A stretch of DNA of 9,543 bases from Methanobacteriaceae archaeon (lineage in GTDB: Archaea > Methanobacteriota > Methanobacteria > Methanobacteriales > Methanobacteriaceae). Positions 6,319-9,543 of this stretch are shown in pieces. Numbering within the stretch: the stretch's first letter is position 1; each line of letters starts with the position of its first letter. Location: positions 4,860 through 14,402 of the forward strand of contig WOYJ01000117.1 of NCBI GenBank assembly GCA_011620845.1. The letters are read 5' to 3'. The notes under the pieces are model-generated. The model was not told the DNA's origin and did not search any database. It worked only from the letters and a program-made list of their open reading frames with translations. Made by a program: the position numbers and the translations under genes.

Positions 6319-6723
6319 TTAAATCAACTCATCAAGACTTTGCTTTTTCTGGTAGGCCAGTCCCTGGAATACCGCAGCCACTTCACCCTCCTCATTAAAA
6401 ATATCGATGGTGTAGGTGGAAAGCTTGGGGTTCCTTGATATTTCCCGGGCCACAGCCGTGATTTTTCCCTTAGTTATAGCGACCATATAAGTTATACTGA
6501 CATTGATGGCCACCGTGGCTGCGCCGTAAGAGTTTGCAGCCGCTCCAAAGGTGAGATCGGCCAGGGTAAATATGGCACCGCCGTGGACTGTGTTTAAACC
6601 GTTTAAATGTTCTTCTTTAATTTCCATTTCCGCCCGGGCACTTCCTGGTGAAACTTCAACCAGTTTGATACCGCAGTGCTCTGCGAACCTATCCCTTTTA
6701 AAGAATTCCTGAATATCAACCAA
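6319..6723 (-). CDS. PaaI-family hotdog-fold thioesterase (TTG start)
   Basis: The 134-residue protein has the PaaI-type hotdog fold: NGLNTVHGGAIFTLAD (41-56) with the HGG motif and the acidic active-site residue D56, then AINVSITYMVAITKGKITAVAR and a C-terminal strand VAAVFQGLAYQKK. The family hydrolyses acyl- or aryl-CoA thioesters; the natural substrate cannot be told from the sequence. The start is TTG at 6723: an in-frame TGA lies one codon upstream, and GGTGAT (6728-6733) ends 4 nt before the TTG. The next in-frame ATG is at residue 33, inside the fold. The gene starts 17 nt after the msrA stop, so the two are probably one operon. Confidence 0.85.
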   Translation of the reverse strand: MVDIQEFFKRDRFAEHCGIKLVEVSPGSARAEMEIKEEHLNGLNTVHGGAIFTLADLTFGAAANSYGAATVAINVSITYMVAITKGKITAVAREISRNPKLSTYTIDIFNEEGEVAAVFQGLAYQKKQSLDELI

Positions 6724-6727
6724 TCAA

Positions 6728-6733
6728 ATCACC
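6728..6733 (-). promoter_or_regulatory. Ribosome binding site supporting a TTG start
   Basis: GGTGAT on the minus strand, the core of the methanogen anti-16S match, sits 4 nt from the TTG of the thioesterase gene. It follows an A-tract that runs straight from the msrA stop codon. Confidence 0.7.
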
Positions 6734-6740
6734 TTTTTTT

Positions 6741-7232
6741 TTAGAATCTGCAGGTTTTTTGGCCTCGCTTTGCCAGGTACTGCTGATGGTAATCCTCCGC
6801 CTGATAAAAAGTGGTGGCCGGTACAATCTCAGTAACGATCTCCCTGTTGAGTCGTTTTTGCACTTTTTCCTTTGATTTTAGTGCCAATTCCTTCTGTTCA
6901 TCATCATAGTAAAAGATCAAAGACCGGTATTGACTCCCCACATCAGGACCCTGCTGGTTAGGCGTGGTGGGGTCGTGATTGTTCCAAAAAACAGCTAAAA
7001 GCTCGTTATAGGATATCAGGGAAGGATCGTAGACTACCTCCACAGTCTCTGCATGGCCCGTTTTTCCGGTGCAGACATCCTCATAGGTGGGGTTTTCAAA
7101 GTCACCACCCATATACCCAACCATGGTGGATACAACGCCATTGAGGCATCTGAATGCTTCTTCTACTCCCCAGAAGCATCCTGCGGCGAAGTTCGCCCTT
7201 TTAAATTCTTTATTTTGCTCATCATCTGACAT
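6741..7232 (-). CDS. msrA: Peptide-methionine (S)-S-oxide reductase
   Basis: Repairs oxidised methionine in proteins by reducing the S-sulfoxide; cytosolic, thioredoxin-type recycling expected. The 163-residue protein has the catalytic GCFWG (C19) after KRANFAA, GYMGGDFENPTYEDVC (39-54), TGHAE (58-62), the central GPDVGSQYRS (95-104) and YHQQYL (148-153). A cysteine near the C-terminus, C161 in KTCRF, may act as resolving residue. Length is normal. The ATG at 7232 is preceded by GAGGAGG (7240-7246) at 7 nt. A TATA-like AATTATTTAT lies on the minus strand near 7271-7280. In a strict anaerobe it serves oxygen or peroxide defence. It is upstream partner of the thioesterase gene. Confidence 0.95.
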   Translation of the reverse strand: MSDDEQNKEFKRANFAAGCFWGVEEAFRCLNGVVSTMVGYMGGDFENPTYEDVCTGKTGHAETVEVVYDPSLISYNELLAVFWNNHDPTTPNQQGPDVGSQYRSLIFYYDDEQKELALKSKEKVQKRLNREIVTEIVPATTFYQAEDYHQQYLAKRGQKTCRF

Positions 7233-7339
7233 CTATTGTCCTCCTCAGTCTATTTGTTGTTTTTTAAGAAATAAATAATTTCCGAGAGTTTTTGGTAAAT
7301 TTTTCCAAGCTGGTCAACCTCCTACCATCTCAAAGGAGT

Positions 7340-8469
7340 TCAATCATCTTCAATAATTTCTGATGGTACACCCTCCACATTGAGATGGCTTCTTCCTCCC
7401 ATAGAAGTAGTAGATAACCAATCCAATGGCCAGCCAGACCACGAATCTCAGGTGGGTGATGGTGGGAAACTCCGCCACCAGGAACAGGCAGAAGATTATG
7501 GACAGGATAGGTACCAGGGGTACCAATGGGGTTTTTGAAGGTACGTTCCAGATCCGGCCTCTGCCTTCTTAAAACAATTACCGATGCAGACACTATGATG
7601 AAAGCAGCCAGTGTTCCGGTGTTAACCAGTTCCGCTATATCAGTTATGGGAAAGAAAAGTGCTATTACCATGGCAACTACTCCCCCAATGATTATACTAT
7701 TTATGGAGGGTTTTGAAGTTTTTATGAAGCTTTGAAAAGAAAGGGGGGGGAGTAGGCCATCCAGGGACATGACGAAAGATATTATGGCCGCCCCCTGAAA
7801 CACCCCAGTCCAACCATAAGATAGGAAGGGATGGTAATTTGCCGGGTTGATGTAGTTTACCCCTATACTTATGAAGATGAGGATAATCGCGAGTTTAATC
7901 ATCACTATAACCGTGTTAAAGCAGGAGCTTTCTTTACTACCTTTAATCAATAACAACAATAAAAATCCGATGATTATAACCGCCGGTAAGTTAATAAGCC
8001 CTCCTTCTACTCCCGGAGGATTGATGAACTGTGCAGGCAGGTTCAAACCCAGGGTGGTTAGTAAACTCACGATGTAACCCGACCACCCCACTGCTATTAC
8101 GGCCACTATAACCAGATATTCCAGCATAAGGTCCCATCCTATGATCCAGGCCAGTAACCCCCCCAGAGTAACGTAGCTGTAGGTGTAGGCACTGTCTGCC
8201 ACCGGTACCAGGGATGCAAACTCCGCATAACAGAGGGTCGTAAATAGGCAGGCCGTCCCGGCAATTGCAAAGGAAACAACCAGGGCAGGCCCTGAATAAT
8301 TGGCAGAAGCAACCCCGGTTAGTATGAATATACCCACCCCTATAATAACACCCAATCCCATTAAAAGCAGTGCAGGTGTTCCTAACACCTTTTTAAGGCC
8401 TTTTTCGCCCTTACTTACCTTTTAAAGATGACTGATGGTTTTTTTTTCGCAAAATTTTTTCCAGGACAT
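7340..8469 (-). pseudogene. Decayed APC-family amino-acid permease (YfnA/CAT-like)
   Basis: The ancestral product was a cationic/neutral amino-acid permease of the APC superfamily, normally about 460-490 residues with 12 membrane segments. From ATG 8469 the N-terminus MSWKKFCEKKTISHL is followed by TAA (8422-8424), then KVSKGEKGLKKVLGTPALL continues in the same frame. TM1-TM5 are well kept (GVIIGVGIFILTGVAS, then YHPFLSYGWTGVFQGAAII). At about 7774-7782 the text jumps from GAAII to FVMSLDGLLPP, losing TM6-TM8, roughly 100 residues, in frame. The G8 tract at 7743-7750 shifts the frame; FSKLHKNFKT is readable in the second frame, and near 7705-7711 a second shift restores PSINSIIIGG. An extra base in the T5 run at 7532-7536 (plus strand) displaces PLVPLVPILSIIFCLF onward to YYFYGRKK, and near 7385-7394 the frame changes again to LNVEGVPSEIIEDD before TGA at 7340-7342. 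A surviving frame (8388-7330, GTG start) would encode 352 residues, but the last 75 or so and about a dozen in the middle are nonsense. All other genes here are intact, which favours real decay over sequencing error. Confidence 0.85.
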
Positions 8470-8557
8470 GGTATCATCCGAAAGCTTAGTAAAAGAGGAG
8501 AGCGATCGATCCATACTTATGTCCTGTATGGAATTTAATTTTCTGATAAATCGGTGA

Positions 8558-9496
8558 TCATACCATATCTTCCTGTAATTTAGATAATATCCTGGCCAGG
8601 GTGATAACGTCTATTTTGTTGTGCTCTACTATGGGAACTAAAGGCCCTATGTTACCCGTCTTCATGTATGTCCTGTAGAAAGCTGGCACCTGGCTGCTGG
8701 GGACGTCTTCATGCCTGTGCAGGTCAAAAAGATGTTTTTCTAGGGTCTGCAGTCGGCAGTTAGGTAGTGTACCGCCCCAGGTGCGTCTGGAGAAGTACAG
8801 GAGATCTAGGTGGTGGTGACTCAGGTTTCGGCGGATGCCGTGGTGGTACGCCCTGGTTCTGATGAATGGAAGGTCGAAACCTCGGCCGTTGAAGGATACG
8901 AACACTGTTTCTTTATTTAAGTCTTCCAGGAAGTTGCCGATTACAGGTTTTTCATCATCTAAACCTGTTGCCAAATATTGGGTGACTTTTATATGGCCGT
9001 CTGTGATACGGGCCGTGCCAATGAGGATTAATGGCTCATCTTTAAGTCCCAGGGTCTCTATATCAAAAAACAGGAAGTCATCCACTTCCCTGAAAGAAGA
9101 TGAGTACAACTGTTTGGGGTGGCTGCCGTTAAAACAGTCCCTTATACAGTCCAGGGGAGACTCGTCGAGTTTGCACAGGAATTCCTCCGCCTTCCTGGCG
9201 TGTTGGGGGTGGTCTACCAGGTCTTCTATGGTTTTGTAACCCTTACTCTTAAGGTTTTGTTCTTTATAATCTCCTATCCCATGTAGGATTTTCAAATCAC
9301 ATAAGAGTGCCTTTTTAGCTTTATCCCTTTCTATACGTTTGATCTTGAACTTCTTTGATTCTTCTATTTTATAGCAGGACCCCTGTGGTGTTTTACAGGT
9401 TTCTCCCTTGAAGATTTCATCCAGATCCTTTCCTTCGTGCCTCTTCAGTAGCTCTTTTTCTAGCTTACGGGCATCTTCAACTTCATCGTGGTGCAT
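8558..9496 (-). CDS. DEDD-type 3'-5' exonuclease domain protein with helix-hairpin-helix (YprB-like)
   Basis: The 312-residue protein has a C-terminal RNase H-like exonuclease domain (about 138-310). The metal-binding acids are visible: D145 and E147 in FFDIETLG, D208 in SFNGRGFDLPFI, D231 in HLDLLYFSRR and D296 in HNKIDVITLARIL. The last motif has His-x3-Asp where DEDDy enzymes have Tyr-x3-Asp. Residues 65-115 look like helix-hairpin-helix DNA-binding elements (LKILHGIGDYKEQNLKSKGY, then TIEDLVDHP). The N-terminal 60 residues are charged and helical, with CKTPQGSC (C34, C41). The likely role is nucleic-acid processing or repair; substrate unknown. The ATG at 9496 has no clear Shine-Dalgarno sequence; a TATA-like element 25-34 nt upstream fits a nearly leaderless mRNA. 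No in-frame stop occurs between this ATG and the window edge, so a more upstream start cannot be excluded. Confidence 0.8.
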   Translation of the reverse strand: MHHDEVEDARKLEKELLKRHEGKDLDEIFKGETCKTPQGSCYKIEESKKFKIKRIERDKAKKALLCDLKILHGIGDYKEQNLKSKGYKTIEDLVDHPQHARKAEEFLCKLDESPLDCIRDCFNGSHPKQLYSSSFREVDDFLFFDIETLGLKDEPLILIGTARITDGHIKVTQYLATGLDDEKPVIGNFLEDLNKETVFVSFNGRGFDLPFIRTRAYHHGIRRNLSHHHLDLLYFSRRTWGGTLPNCRLQTLEKHLFDLHRHEDVPSSQVPAFYRTYMKTGNIGPLVPIVEHNKIDVITLARILSKLQEDMV

Positions 9497-9520
9497 GTAG
9501 TTGGAAGTTAGATTTTGAAA

Positions 9521-9530
9521 TAATATAATT
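9521..9530 (-). promoter_or_regulatory. TATA-like element upstream of the exonuclease gene
   Basis: The minus strand reads AATTATATTA in an AT-rich stretch. At this spacing the transcript would begin within a few bases of the ATG at 9496, consistent with the missing ribosome binding site. Confidence 0.35.
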
Positions 9531-9543
9531 TTATGGTTATTTC

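Noticed and set aside
7743..7750. G8 tract as a phase-variation switch of the permease
   Set aside because: No single tract length restores a whole protein, because the gene also has a large deletion, a nonsense codon and further frame changes.
8422..8424. TAA near the permease N-terminus as a harmless upstream stop with true start at GTG 8388
   Set aside because: The codons before it (MSWKKFCEKKTISHL) and after it (KVSKGEKGLKKV) read as one family-like N-terminus, and GTG 8388 has no good ribosome binding site.
8502..8510. CGATCGAT-type palindrome near the permease start as a regulatory or attachment site
   Set aside because: It is short, unpaired with another copy in the window, and probably part of the old leader or coding sequence.
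1..9543. CRISPR array, insertion sequence, prophage or tRNA-linked island
   Set aside because: No spaced repeats, transposase or integrase motifs, terminal inverted repeats or cloverleaf-like sequence were seen.

Overview
The window looks like chromosomal DNA from a pseudomurein-walled methanogen of the Methanobacteriales, most likely Methanobacterium-like. The evidence is an adhesin-like surface protein ending in pseudomurein-binding repeats, an MTH865-family small protein, an archaeal-type HMG-CoA synthase/thiolase pair, archaeal TATA-like promoters, and GGTGAT/GGAGG-type ribosome binding sites. I see no tRNA, rRNA, CRISPR array, insertion sequence or replication origin. The longest stretch without a gene is about 214 bases (3886-4099).

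Layout. Positions 1-1580 (+) hold the 3' part of a large surface protein (beta-helix repeats, a Big-like domain, a DUF11-like domain, pseudomurein-binding repeats), closed by a hairpin/T-tract terminator. Converging on it from the right is a two-gene mevalonate-pathway operon, HMG-CoA synthase then thiolase (3885 to 1657, minus). A divergent promoter region follows, then a 5-formyltetrahydrofolate cyclo-ligase family gene (4100-4708, +). Its stop codon overlaps that of a convergent small acidic protein (5061-4705, minus), which lies downstream of a winged-helix regulator carrying four cysteines (5845-5093, minus). An MTH865-family gene (6006-6251, +) is divergent from the regulator, and the region between them holds ATAC/GTAT inverted repeats that could be operators. 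Next come msrA and a PaaI-like hotdog thioesterase as a minus-strand pair (7232 to 6319). Then comes the wreck of an APC-family amino-acid permease (about 8469-7340, minus), and finally a DEDD-type exonuclease with a helix-hairpin-helix region (9496-8558, minus).

How the genes may work together. HMG-CoA synthase and thiolase supply HMG-CoA for archaeal isoprenoid lipids. The DUF35 zinc-ribbon/OB-fold partner with which the archaeal enzymes form a complex is not next to them here. The cysteine-bearing regulator, its small acidic neighbour, MTH865 and the nearby msrA could belong to a redox or stress response; this is inference from position and cysteine content only.

The most concrete unusual signal is the permease. 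Read across frames, it carries an in-frame stop near the N-terminus, a clean loss of roughly 100 residues (TM6 to TM8), a pair of mutually compensating frameshifts, and two more frame changes at the C-terminus. One long frame survives through all the internal lesions and can hide the damage, so automatic annotation would probably call it an intact 352-residue transporter.
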